A stretch of 64,000 bases of DNA from CAXMST01 sp038206985 (GTDB taxonomy: Bacteria; Actinomycetota; Thermoleophilia; Solirubrobacterales; 70-9): the NCBI GenBank assembly GCA_038206985.1, contig JBBRAH010000004.1, forward strand, positions 48,711 through 112,710. Direction: 5' to 3'. Below, piece after piece: positions 46,119 to 54,594 of the stretch. The first letter of the stretch is position 1; each line of letters begins with the position of its first letter. Position numbers and translations under genes: made by a program. Under the pieces are notes generated by a model, which did not search any database, was not told the origin of the DNA, and worked only from the letters and a program-made list of their open reading frames with translations.

Positions 46119-46586
46119 ATGATCGCGGGAGACCCTGACGACGCCGCCGAGCTGCCGGTCCGCGTCCTGCTCGCCGATGCACACGCGGCGATGCGCGAGG
46201 CCTTTGCAGCGCTGCTTCATGCAGACGCGCGGATCGAACTGGTCGCGGAGGTATGCGATCCCGCCGGCCTGCTGGAGATTCTCGCCGCGGAGACGGCCCA
46301 GGTGCTGCTCTTGGATCAGGGGCTGCTCCAGAGCCCCCTGCGCGCCGCGATCGACGGGCTGCGGAAGCGGGCCGCGCCGGGCCTGCGGATCCTGATGCTG
46401 GGCTTGGACAGCGAGGGGGGAATCAGCCGGCTGGCGCTCAGCGCCGGCGCCGACCGATACCTGCTCAAGGACGCCGCACCCGAGGAATTGCTCGCCGCCG
46501 TTCGCTCAGCCGGAACCCCTTCGCGTGGTTTCTACGGACCCGGGGCACGTATCCCCACGCATGAACCCGATCGACGGCCCGCCTAG
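46119..46586 (+). CDS. Receiver-only response regulator with altered acidic pocket
   Basis: 155 residues: a NarL-type receiver (about residues 13-130) and a short proline/arginine tail, but no helix-turn-helix. The phospho-acceptor Asp (VLLLDQGLL) and Lys (YLLKDAAPEELL) remain, but the usual DD of the acidic pocket is DA (LADAHAAMREAF), so Mg2+ binding and phosphorylation may be weakened. It could be a phosphate sink or decoy for the divergent kinase, or a decayed regulator. Its last 26 nt overlap the WS/DGAT start in another frame. Confidence 0.75.
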   Translation: MIAGDPDDAAELPVRVLLADAHAAMREAFAALLHADARIELVAEVCDPAGLLEILAAETAQVLLLDQGLLQSPLRAAIDGLRKRAAPGLRILMLGLDSEGGISRLALSAGADRYLLKDAAPEELLAAVRSAGTPSRGFYGPGARIPTHEPDRRPA

Positions 46587-48075
46587 CGTGCAGTCCATCA
46601 ACGGCGATACCGACAGCCTCACCGCACTCGACGCAACATTCCTGGAACTCGAGGAGGCCGACGAGAGCGCACACATGCACATCGGCGCGGTGATGGTGCT
46701 CGACCCGCCGGCGGGCGGACAGGCGCCGCAGCTCGACGAGGTGCGTGCCGCGATCGACCTGCGGCTCGAGCGACTGCCCCGTTACCGCCAGCGCCTCTCG
46801 GAGCCGAGGACCGGAGGGGTACGGTGGCCGCGCTGGCGGCCGGACCGGGATTTCGATATCGACCGTCACGTCAGGACTGCGGCACTCCCGAAGCCCGCCG
46901 GCGTCGATGAGCTTCGCGTCTGGGCCGGCGAATACTTCTCCGTCCGGCTCGACCGGGCCCGACCGCTCTGGGAGCTGGTTCTCGTCCCGTTGAGCGGCGA
47001 CCGCTGGGCGTTGGTCAGCAAGACCCACCACTGCCTCGTTGACGGGGTCGGATCGGTGGACGCCGCCAGGGCCCTGCTGGACACCGAGCCTGACGCCGAA
47101 CCGCCTCTGCTCCCCCCGGCCGAGCCGAGGCAGGAGGTTGCTGCGAGCGATCCGCCGAGCGGAATCGACGTTCGCGGCCGCGTGGAGGGCGCCCTGCGCA
47201 CCCTCGGCCGCGCACTCTCGACCAGCAGCGAGCTGGCACACGGCGCCGCGCACGCGATCGGACGAGCCACCGATCCGCACGAGCTCGCAGCTGCGGTGCG
47301 GCGCGCCGAGGCGGTCGTCGAGGTCCTCGTCCGCGACGAGCTCAACGCGGCCCCCGCCGCCAGCATCAACGCTCCGATCGGCACCCATCGGAGATTGGCG
47401 GTCGTCGCGACGCCCCTCGATACGCTCAAGGAGATCAAGGCGGAGCTGGGTGGCACCGTCAACGATGTCGTTCTAGCCGCGGCGACGGGCGGCCTGCGCA
47501 GGCTGATGCTCGCCCGCGGAGAGGAGCTGCCCGCCGGAGGGCTGCGGGCGATGGTCCCGGTCAACTTCCGACCCGCCGCCGACCGGCTCGGTCTCGGCAA
47601 CAACATCAGCTCGCTGTTCGTGCATCTGCCGGTCGCCGAGCCCCAGCCCGGCCTTCGCTACCTGCGCCAGCTCGACGAGGCCGAGGGCCTGAAGGCCGGC
47701 AACCAGGCCGTCGGCTCACGGACGATGATCGAGCTCGCGGCCCTGGCGCCGCCGGCGCTGCACAGCTTCCTCGCTCGTTCACTGTTCGCAACGCGACTGT
47801 TCAACCTGACGATCACCAACATCCCCGGGCCGCAGATCCCGCTCTACGCGCTCGGCTCCCGCGTCGCCGAGATCTGGCCCCTGGTACCGCTCGCCGCTGA
47901 GCACGCGCTGGGGATCGCGGTCCTCAGCTACGACGGGACCGTCTACTTCTGCATCAACGCCGACCAGGACTCGTGCGCCGACCTCGGCCTGCTGCGCGAC
48001 GGGATCGAGGAAGAGATCGGGCAGCTCGCCCGGTTGGCGGTGGCGGGTGAGGCGCTCAGCTCAGCATCCGGCTGA
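46561..48075 (+). CDS. Wax ester synthase/diacylglycerol O-acyltransferase (WS/DGAT)
   Basis: 504 residues. Catalytic motif HHCLVDG (HHxxxDG, about residue 158) within KTHHCLVDGVGS; MTALDATFL-like start (SLTALDATFLELE); NDVVLAAATGGLR and a C-terminal ITNIPGPQIPLY typical of the family. Makes triacylglycerol or wax esters from acyl-CoA; in mycobacteria the counterpart tgs1 belongs to the DosR regulon. The ATG at 46561 is preferred over 46525 for similarity to homologues. Convergent with the glycosyltransferase (20-nt overlap). Confidence 0.92.
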   Translation: MNPIDGPPSVQSINGDTDSLTALDATFLELEEADESAHMHIGAVMVLDPPAGGQAPQLDEVRAAIDLRLERLPRYRQRLSEPRTGGVRWPRWRPDRDFDIDRHVRTAALPKPAGVDELRVWAGEYFSVRLDRARPLWELVLVPLSGDRWALVSKTHHCLVDGVGSVDAARALLDTEPDAEPPLLPPAEPRQEVAASDPPSGIDVRGRVEGALRTLGRALSTSSELAHGAAHAIGRATDPHELAAAVRRAEAVVEVLVRDELNAAPAASINAPIGTHRRLAVVATPLDTLKEIKAELGGTVNDVVLAAATGGLRRLMLARGEELPAGGLRAMVPVNFRPAADRLGLGNNISSLFVHLPVAEPQPGLRYLRQLDEAEGLKAGNQAVGSRTMIELAALAPPALHSFLARSLFATRLFNLTITNIPGPQIPLYALGSRVAEIWPLVPLAAEHALGIAVLSYDGTVYFCINADQDSCADLGLLRDGIEEEIGQLARLAVAGEALSSASG

Positions 48076-49468
48076 GCATCTCGACGTACTGGATCAGGTG
48101 ACGGGTGCCCAGGTAGCGGGTGCGGACGCGCTCCTGCGCAGCCTCCCCCATGCGGGCGGCGAGCGCTGGGTCGGCGAGCAGTTCGCTCGCCAGCCGGCCA
48201 AACGTCTCCAGGTCCCTCGGATCCTCGAGCAGGCGTCCGGTGACTCCGTCGACGACCTGCTCGCCAAGGCCTCCGACCGCGGAGACGATCACCGGGCGCG
48301 CCTTCCACATCGCCTCCGTGGCGGTCAACCCGAAGCCCTCGGCGATGCTCTTCTGGACGACCAGGGTGCTGCGCCGCTGGATCGCGTTGACCATCGCCGC
48401 GTTCTCCTCGACGTCCTCCATCGGCAGGCTGACGAGGTGCACCCGGCTCCGCGCCCCAGGGTCGAGCGCCTCGCGGGCTGCGCGCACCTCGCCCAGCACC
48501 TCCGCCCCCTCCGGGTCGTCGCTGACGCCCTCGGTGTCCGGCCCGACGAGCAGCAGGTGGGCGTCGGGCAGATCGACGTGTTCGGCGAATCCCTCGAGGA
48601 CCCCGAGCGGGTCTTTGAGCGTGTCCCAGCGGGATACCTGGGTCATCACCGGCGCCCGCTCAGGGAGCTGCTGGTCCTGGTCGATGCGAGCTCGCCGATC
48701 GACCCGCGCCTGGGACCCGTCGAGTCGCCGGTAGACGGCGGCGGCGCCACCGTCGGAGAGCAATCCGATCCGGTCGAGGATCGCGTGCACCACCTCGGGC
48801 GGCAGCCACTCGTTCTTAGCCGAGAATGCATCTATCGAGGGCTCGATCACGGAGACCCGCTCAGGATCGAGTCCCTCCCAGGCGTACTCGCGACGCGAGA
48901 ACACGTAGCGATCGGCGTCGCGTAGTAGCGGCAGCAGGAAGTCCCAGGCGCCACGCACGATCGGGTCGGGGCGGTCGATGCCGATGTGGCAACGCCAGAT
49001 CACGGTCGCGCCCGTGGCGCTCAGCCGCTCGACCATGCCGGCCGTCTGGGGATCGTGGAGGTAGACGACGTCGCCCGGCTGGACCAGCTCGGCGAGCTCG
49101 TCGGCGGCGAGGCGGTTCACACGCAGGAATTCCTCGCGCTCCGCCTCGCCGAGTAGGCCGCTGTCGGAGTCGAGCCCATGCAGGTGGTTGTGGATCCGCT
49201 TCGTGATCCGGAAGAACTCCGGGCCGCCGCCGACCACGGCCCAGCGCACGTCGGCGCCGGCGCCGCGCGCATAGGCGAGCAGCGAATGCAGCAGCTCGGC
49301 GACGCCGCCACCGGTGGCGGTCGAGTTGACGTGCCAGACGACCCGGCCGGCGAGCAGGCTGGAGGCGGTCTCGATCGCCTCCTCGACGCGACCGTACTCG
49401 GCGCCGAGCAACTCGCGGAAGCGCTCCGGCGGCAGTGGGGAGATCGGCACGTGAGTGATGGCCGCCAT
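48056..49468 (-). CDS. GT4 glycosyltransferase, trehalose synthase (TreT)-like
   Basis: About 470 residues. GT-B fold of family GT4 with features of trehalose glycosyltransferring synthase: VVWHVNSTATGGGVAELLHSLL, IWRCHIGIDRPDP, and EGFGLTATEAMWKARPV with the E-x7-E type donor site. TreT makes trehalose from NDP-glucose and glucose; an alternative is a glucosylglycerate-type enzyme. The second ATG (49468) is chosen because TAGGTT lies 7 nt upstream. Divergent from the hydrogenase operon and shares its regulatory region. Confidence 0.8.
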   Translation of the reverse strand: MAAITHVPISPLPPERFRELLGAEYGRVEEAIETASSLLAGRVVWHVNSTATGGGVAELLHSLLAYARGAGADVRWAVVGGGPEFFRITKRIHNHLHGLDSDSGLLGEAEREEFLRVNRLAADELAELVQPGDVVYLHDPQTAGMVERLSATGATVIWRCHIGIDRPDPIVRGAWDFLLPLLRDADRYVFSRREYAWEGLDPERVSVIEPSIDAFSAKNEWLPPEVVHAILDRIGLLSDGGAAAVYRRLDGSQARVDRRARIDQDQQLPERAPVMTQVSRWDTLKDPLGVLEGFAEHVDLPDAHLLLVGPDTEGVSDDPEGAEVLGEVRAAREALDPGARSRVHLVSLPMEDVEENAAMVNAIQRRSTLVVQKSIAEGFGLTATEAMWKARPVIVSAVGGLGEQVVDGVTGRLLEDPRDLETFGRLASELLADPALAARMGEAAQERVRTRYLGTRHLIQYVEMLSRMLS

Positions 49469-49475
49469 CACCGAC

Positions 49476-49481
49476 AACCTA
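49476..49481 (-). promoter_or_regulatory. -10 element of the glycosyltransferase gene
   Basis: TAGGTT on the minus strand, 7 nt before the ATG at 49468. Confidence 0.5.
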
Positions 49482-49527
49482 GTCGCCGGGGAAGGCCGCC
49501 GAACCGTGGCAAAGCAGCGGCCCCCTC

Positions 49528-49543
49528 GGGGGAAACTACGGAC
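49528..49543 (+). promoter_or_regulatory. Candidate hypoxia-regulon motif before the hydrogenase operon
   Basis: GGGGGAAACTACGGAC (core CTACGGA 49536-49542), centred about 39 nt before the expected leaderless start of hyhB. Confidence 0.5.
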
Positions 49544-49564
49544 GACAGCGCGAGCATGGAGACG

Positions 49565-49570
49565 TAGGCT
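49565..49570 (+). promoter_or_regulatory. -10 element of the hydrogenase operon
   Basis: TAGGCT, 8 nt before the ATG at 49579. Confidence 0.45.
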
Positions 49571-49578
49571 CGGCGGCG

Positions 49579-50703
49579 ATGGCTGCCCACACGCTGGAGC
49601 GCGAGGACTTCGGTCAGCTGCTCACGGCATTGGCCGAGGAGGGCTACGAGGTGATCGGACCGCGGGAGGGGGCCGGTGCGATCGAGCTGGGCCCGATCGA
49701 GCGCACCGAGCAACTGCCGATCGGGCTCACCGACCAGCAGGACGGCGGCCACTACCGGCTCGAGCGACGCGCCGACGGAGCACTGTTCGGCTTCTCGACC
49801 GGGCCGCAATCCTGGAAGCGATTTCTGCACCCGGCGAAGCTGACCGTCTGGCGCTCGCGACGCGATGAGAGCGGCGGCCTCGAGTTCGAGAGCGAGGCCG
49901 AGCAGGCGCCGGCCCGGGCCTTTCTCGGTGTTCGCTCCTGCGACCTGCACGCGATCGCGGCGCTCGACGATGCGCTGCTCAACATCGAGCATCCCGACGA
50001 CGGCTATCGCGCTCGTCGTGAGAACAGCCTGATCATCGCGCTCAACTGCAGCGTGGCCGGCGGGACCTGCTTCTGCGTCTCCACCGACAGCGGCCCTCGG
50101 GCGAGGTCCGGGTACGACCTGGCCCTGACCGAGGTGATCGGCGAGGGGCGGCACTACTTCGTGATCGAAGCCGCGAGCGAGCCCGGCGAGCGGATCCTCG
50201 AGCAACTGTCGAGCAGACCGGCGCAGGAGGATGAGTGTGGTGCCGCCGAGCGCGTCAGCGAGGCGACCGCGGCCGCGATGGGCCGCAGTCTCGAGACAGA
50301 CGGGCTCGCGGAGCTGCTGCAGCGCAACCTCCAGCACCCACGCTTCGACGAGGTCTCCGAGCGATGCCTGAGCTGCGGCAACTGCACGCTCGTCTGCCCG
50401 ACCTGTTTCTGCACGGAGGTCGAGGACGTCGTCGACCTGGCGGGCGCAACCGCCGAGCACCGGCGGCGCTGGGATTCCTGCTTCACCCTCGACTTCACCC
50501 ACGTCCACGGCGGCAACGTCCGGCACTCGGTCGCCTCGCGATACCGGCAGTGGATGACCCACAAGCTCTCGACCTGGACCGAGCAGTTCGACAACAGCAG
50601 CGGCTGCGTCGGCTGCGGGCGCTGCATCACCTGGTGTCCAGTCGCGATCGACATCACCGAGGAGGCCGCGGCGATCCGCGCGAGCGACGGGGCCACAGCG
50701 TGA
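49579..50703 (+). CDS. hyhB: Group 3b [NiFe] hydrogenase beta subunit, 4Fe-4S protein
   Basis: 374 residues. Two ferredoxin-type clusters near the C-terminus: CLSCGNCTLVCPTCFC (about residue 264) and CVGCGRCITWCP (about 344). An N-terminal region with GVRSCDLHAI and CSVAGGTCFC is typical of sulfhydrogenase beta subunits. It carries electrons between the flavin subunit and the hydrogenase core. First gene of a seven-gene overlapping operon. Confidence 0.92.
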   Translation: MAAHTLEREDFGQLLTALAEEGYEVIGPREGAGAIELGPIERTEQLPIGLTDQQDGGHYRLERRADGALFGFSTGPQSWKRFLHPAKLTVWRSRRDESGGLEFESEAEQAPARAFLGVRSCDLHAIAALDDALLNIEHPDDGYRARRENSLIIALNCSVAGGTCFCVSTDSGPRARSGYDLALTEVIGEGRHYFVIEAASEPGERILEQLSSRPAQEDECGAAERVSEATAAAMGRSLETDGLAELLQRNLQHPRFDEVSERCLSCGNCTLVCPTCFCTEVEDVVDLAGATAEHRRRWDSCFTLDFTHVHGGNVRHSVASRYRQWMTHKLSTWTEQFDNSSGCVGCGRCITWCPVAIDITEEAAAIRASDGATA

Positions 50704-51173
50704 GGGAGATCCAGCAGCTGCTCGAGGAGATCGAGGTCCTGCGCGGGCTCGAACCCGCGCAAGCGAAGCTGATCTCCGGCTGCGGGCGCAACGTCGTCCT
50801 CGAGGACGGGGAGCCCCTGATGCGTGCCGGTGACACCGCCACCAGCTTCTTTGCGCTGCGCCGCGGCACGGTCGCGATCGAGCTGCTGCCGAGCGTCGGC
50901 CCGCCGCTGGTGATCGAGACCCTGCACGCCGGTGACGTGGTCGGCTGGTCGTGGCTGTTCGAGCCCTACCTGACCCAGTTCGACGTCAGAGCGCGAGGCA
51001 GCGTCGGCGCGATCGAGTTCGACGGCGCCTGTCTGCGCGGGAAGTGCGAAGCCGACCACAGCCTCGGCTACGAGTTGATGCGCCGCTTCTCGGAGCTGAT
51101 CAGCAGCCGGCTGCAGGCCACCCGGATGCGCCTGCTCGACGTCTACGGCAGCCCCCCGGCGGGCACCCGATGA
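50700..51173 (+). CDS. Cyclic nucleotide-binding domain protein without helix-turn-helix
   Basis: 157 residues, one cNMP-binding/Crp-type beta barrel (GEPLMRAGDTATSFFALRRGTV, about residues 39-60; GDVVGWSWLF about 82) and a C-terminal helix, but no DNA-binding domain. The RxxAV phosphate-cassette is not canonical, so it may bind another ligand or act as an assembly or allosteric factor of the hydrogenase. The GTG overlaps the hyhB stop and its own stop overlaps hyhG, so it is an integral operon member. Confidence 0.8.
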   Translation: MREIQQLLEEIEVLRGLEPAQAKLISGCGRNVVLEDGEPLMRAGDTATSFFALRRGTVAIELLPSVGPPLVIETLHAGDVVGWSWLFEPYLTQFDVRARGSVGAIEFDGACLRGKCEADHSLGYELMRRFSELISSRLQATRMRLLDVYGSPPAGTR

Positions 51174-51991
51174 GCGACATGACCCCGGCCGCCTACCGGG
51201 TGACGGCAAACGAGCCCGAGACCGCCGACACCCGGACGCTGACCATGGAGCCGCTCAGCGGCGAGCGGCTCAGCTACCAAGCGGGTCAGTTCACGATGCT
51301 CTACGCCTTCGGCGGCGGTGAGGTTCCGATCTCGATCAGCGGCGACCCGACTCCCGGGCAGCCGCTCGTGCAGACCGTTCGCGCGCTCGGCGCCGGCACG
51401 CAGAGCATCTGCCGCCTCGAGAGCGGTGAGCAGATCGGCGTTCGGGGGCCCTTCGGGCGCGGCTGGCCCGATCTGAGCGAGCTCGAGGGCGATCTGCTCC
51501 TGATCGCCGGCGGACTCGGCCTGGCACCGCTGCGACCGGCCCTCTACGAGGCCCTGCGCCGGCCCGCGAACCGGGGCCGGGTGACGCTGCTGTACGGAGG
51601 TCGCGAGCCCGAGCAACTCCTCTTTCGCGAGGAACTCGACCGCTGGCGCGCCTCGCGCGAGATCGACTGCGAACTGATCGTCGACATCGCCGGAGCGAAC
51701 TGGCACGGCAGCGTCGGGGTCGTACCGAGCCTGATCGAGCGGACCGCGATCGACCCCGCCACGACGAGCGCGCTGGTCTGCGGACCGGAAGTGATGATGC
51801 GCTACGCCGCCGACGCCCTGCTGGCCCGCGGTCTAGCTGCCTCGCGAATCCACGCCTCGCTGGAGCGCAACATGCGCTGCGCCGTCGGTCACTGCGGACA
51901 CTGCCAGTGGGGCGCCTCGTTCATCTGTCGGGACGGTCCGGTGCTCGAGTGGAGTGTGATCGGGCCGCGGCTCGGGGTGCGCGAGCTGTGA
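51170..51991 (+). CDS. hyhG: Group 3b [NiFe] hydrogenase gamma subunit, FAD/NAD(P)-binding
   Basis: 273 residues, ferredoxin-NADP reductase-like: FAD part YQAGQFTMLYAFGGGEVPISIS (about residues 37-58), NAD(P) part IAGGLGLAPLRPAL (about 109), and a C-terminal iron-sulfur motif CAVGHCGHCQWG (about 242-253) as in dihydroorotate dehydrogenase electron-transfer subunits. Connects NAD(P)H to the hydrogenase. ATG overlaps the preceding stop (ATGA); the next gene overlaps by 4 nt. Confidence 0.92.
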   Translation: MSDMTPAAYRVTANEPETADTRTLTMEPLSGERLSYQAGQFTMLYAFGGGEVPISISGDPTPGQPLVQTVRALGAGTQSICRLESGEQIGVRGPFGRGWPDLSELEGDLLLIAGGLGLAPLRPALYEALRRPANRGRVTLLYGGREPEQLLFREELDRWRASREIDCELIVDIAGANWHGSVGVVPSLIERTAIDPATTSALVCGPEVMMRYAADALLARGLAASRIHASLERNMRCAVGHCGHCQWGASFICRDGPVLEWSVIGPRLGVREL

Positions 51992-52791
51992 GCGCGCGAG
52001 GAGACAAACCCAAGCTGGCGGTCTGGAAGTTCACCTCCTGCGACGGCTGCCAGCTGCAGATCCTCAACCTCGAGGACGAGCTGCTGGCGCTCGCAGACGC
52101 GGTGGAGATCGCCCATTTCACCGAAGCGACCCGGGCCGAGCTCGATGGTCCCTATGCCATCTCGATCGTCGAGGGCTCGATCTCGACTCCGGCTGAGGTC
52201 GAGCGGATCCGCGAGATCCGGGCGGGCTCGGAGCTGCTGATCGCGATCGGCGCCTGCGCCAGCGCCGGCGGCATCCAGGCGCTGCGCAACTTCGCCCGGC
52301 TCGACGAGCTGCTGACGATCGTCTACGCGACCCCCGAGTACGTCTCGACGCTGGAGACCTCCCAACCCGCGGCCGCTTACGTCGATGTCGACTTCGAGCT
52401 CCAGGGGTGTCCACCGGATCCGGCCCAGCTGCTTGAGGTGCTGGGCGCCTACCTGGAGCGGCGAAAGCCACGGATCAGCGCCCGCTCGGTCTGTATGGAA
52501 TGCAAAGAGCGCGGCAACGTCTGCGTGATGGTCGCCGCCGGCACGCCCTGCCTCGGCCCGATCACGCATGCCGGCTGCGGCGCGATCTGCCCCGCCTACG
52601 ACCGGGGCTGCTACGGCTGCTTCGGCCCCAAGGAGACGCCCAACACGGCCTCCCTGAGCGCCTGGTGGCAGCAGCTCGGCGTCGGCGACGCGGACCTGAT
52701 CGCCGCCTACCGCCAGATCAACGGCTTCGCTCCCGAGTTCGCCTCTGCCGCTGCCGCGGTCGAGGTCCGGGGCGCCGGAGGGAGCGAGTGA
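51988..52791 (+). CDS. hyhS: Group 3b [NiFe] hydrogenase small (delta) subunit
   Basis: 267 residues. Proximal-cluster motif SCDGCQLQ (Cys 18 and 21) with the later cysteines in GACASAGG and ELQGCPPDP; the C-terminal half adds CMECKERGNVC and the THAGCGAICPAYDRGCYGC block for further 4Fe-4S clusters. No Tat signal, so the enzyme is cytoplasmic, as expected for group 3b. GTG overlaps the hyhG stop. Confidence 0.92.
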   Translation: MSARGDKPKLAVWKFTSCDGCQLQILNLEDELLALADAVEIAHFTEATRAELDGPYAISIVEGSISTPAEVERIREIRAGSELLIAIGACASAGGIQALRNFARLDELLTIVYATPEYVSTLETSQPAAAYVDVDFELQGCPPDPAQLLEVLGAYLERRKPRISARSVCMECKERGNVCVMVAAGTPCLGPITHAGCGAICPAYDRGCYGCFGPKETPNTASLSAWWQQLGVGDADLIAAYRQINGFAPEFASAAAAVEVRGAGGSE

Positions 52792-54089
52792 TGAGCGGCA
52801 CAACCGAGCACACGATCGAGGTGGGTGAACTGGCCCGGGTCGAGGGCGAGGGTGCCCTGCACGTGAGCGTGCGCGGCGGCGAGGTCGCCGACGTGCGACT
52901 CGAGATCTTCGAGCCGCCGCGCTTCTTCGAGGCGTTGTTGCGCGGCCGACCGGCCACCGACGCGCCGGACGTCACCTCGAGGATCTGCGGGATCTGTCCG
53001 ATCGCCTACCAGGTGAGCGCCTGCGCGGCACTCGAGGACGCGCTCGGCATCGAGGTCGATCCACGGGCGCTGGCGCTGCGGCGACTGATCTACTGCGGCG
53101 AGTGGCTGGAGAGCCACGCCCTGCACGTCTTCATGCTGCACGCGCCCGACTTCCTCGGCTACGAGGGCGCGATCGAGATGGCCCGCGACGGCCACGCGGA
53201 GCTGTTCGAGCGCGGACTGCTGATCAAACGGGCCGGCAATCAGCTGATGGCGCTCGTCGGCGGTCGATCCGTGCACCCCGTCAACCTGCGGATCGGTGGC
53301 TTTCACCGTGCCCTGCGGCCTGAGGAGCTGCAGCCGGCGGCGGAGACGCTGCGGCTGGCCCGCGAGGAGCTGCTCGCAGCGGTCGCCTGGGCCGGGGCTC
53401 TCGAGTTTCCCGAGCGGCATCTGGAGACCGAGTTCGTCGCGCTCGAACAGGGCGGCGAGTACCCGATCGAGGGCGGCAGGCTGTGCTCCAGCGTCGGCGG
53501 CGACCTGGGGCCGGAGGAGTTCGAGGAGCACTACCTCGAGTCGCACGTCGCCCACTCGAACGCCCTGCACTCCCACCACCGTGAACGCGGCAGCTACATG
53601 GTCGGCCCGCTGGCGCGTTACGCCCTCTGCTCGCAGCAACTGCCGCCGATCGCTCGTCAGGCGGCCGCGGCGGCCGGCCTCGGCGAGGTCTGCACCAACC
53701 CGTTCCAGAGCATCGTGGTGCGCTGCGTCGAGATGCTGTTCGCCGCCGACGAGGCGCTGCGACTGATCGACGCCTACGAGCCCCCGCCGCCGGCTCCGCC
53801 AATGGAGCCGCGGCCCTCGATCGGTCATGGCTGGAGCGAGGCCCCGCGCGGCATGCTCTGGCATCGCTACGAGCTCGATGCCGGCGGCCTCATTACCGCC
53901 GCGCGGATCGTGCCCCCCACGTCCCAGAATCTGGCCGCGATAGAGCGCGACCTGAGGGTGCTGGTCGGCGAGAATCTCGACCGTTCCCATGAAGATCTGC
54001 AGTGGCTCTGCGAGCAGGCGGTCCGCAACTACGACCCCTGCATCTCCTGCTCGACCCACTTCCTGCGACTGGAGATCGGCGATGAGTGA
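52791..54089 (+). CDS. hyhL: Group 3b [NiFe] hydrogenase large (alpha) subunit
   Basis: 432 residues. All four nickel-ligand cysteines are present: L1 RICGICP (Cys 66 and 69) and L2 DPCISCSTHF (Cys 417 and 420). After the L2 histidine only eight residues follow (LRLEIGDE...), the short tail removed by a maturation protease. Oxidises H2 or evolves it with NAD(P)H. ATG at 52791 overlaps the hyhS stop (TGATG); GTG at 52788 is also possible. No hyp maturation genes lie in this window. Confidence 0.94.
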   Translation: MSGTTEHTIEVGELARVEGEGALHVSVRGGEVADVRLEIFEPPRFFEALLRGRPATDAPDVTSRICGICPIAYQVSACAALEDALGIEVDPRALALRRLIYCGEWLESHALHVFMLHAPDFLGYEGAIEMARDGHAELFERGLLIKRAGNQLMALVGGRSVHPVNLRIGGFHRALRPEELQPAAETLRLAREELLAAVAWAGALEFPERHLETEFVALEQGGEYPIEGGRLCSSVGGDLGPEEFEEHYLESHVAHSNALHSHHRERGSYMVGPLARYALCSQQLPPIARQAAAAAGLGEVCTNPFQSIVVRCVEMLFAADEALRLIDAYEPPPPAPPMEPRPSIGHGWSEAPRGMLWHRYELDAGGLITAARIVPPTSQNLAAIERDLRVLVGENLDRSHEDLQWLCEQAVRNYDPCISCSTHFLRLEIGDE

Positions 54090-54594
54090 GCGACCGCTGG
54101 TGATCGGCGTCGGCAACGAGATGCGGGGTGACGACGCCGCGGGCCTGATGGTCGCCGAGTTGCTCGCTGATCGCGGCGTTCCGGTCGCTCGCTGCGACGG
54201 CGAGCCGATCGCGCTGCTGGATCTCTGGGAGGGGGCCGCTGCCGCGATCGTCGTCGACGCCGTTTGCGGCTCGGTGCCGGGCAGGATCTGGAGGCTCGAC
54301 CCCGATGCCGAGCAACTGCCGATGGTCTTCGGCGGATCGCCCTCCACCCACCTGCTCGGGCTGGCCGAGGTGATCGCGCTGGGCCGGGAGCTGGACAGAC
54401 TGCCGCTCGAGCTGACCCTGATCGGCATCGAGGGCGCTCGCTTCGGGCTCGGCGCTCCCCCGGCAACCGCGGTCGCCGGCGCCGTCGTCGACGTCACGGC
54501 CACGATCCTCGCCGAGCTGCGCACCCACGGCAAGGCCGAAACCGCCCTCGTCGGCGGGCCGGCGACGGATGCGAGGGGAGCAACGGATGTCTGA
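54082..54594 (+). CDS. Hydrogenase maturation protease
   Basis: 170 residues, HybD/HycI family: VIGVGNEMRGDDAAGLMVAE with the nickel-sensing Glu/Asp, IVVDAVCGSVPG, and a FGGSPSTHLLGLAE histidine. It cleaves the C-terminal tail of HyhL after nickel insertion. Overlaps hyhL by 8 nt and the next gene by 8 nt. Confidence 0.93.
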   Translation: MSERPLVIGVGNEMRGDDAAGLMVAELLADRGVPVARCDGEPIALLDLWEGAAAAIVVDAVCGSVPGRIWRLDPDAEQLPMVFGGSPSTHLLGLAEVIALGRELDRLPLELTLIGIEGARFGLGAPPATAVAGAVVDVTATILAELRTHGKAETALVGGPATDARGATDV

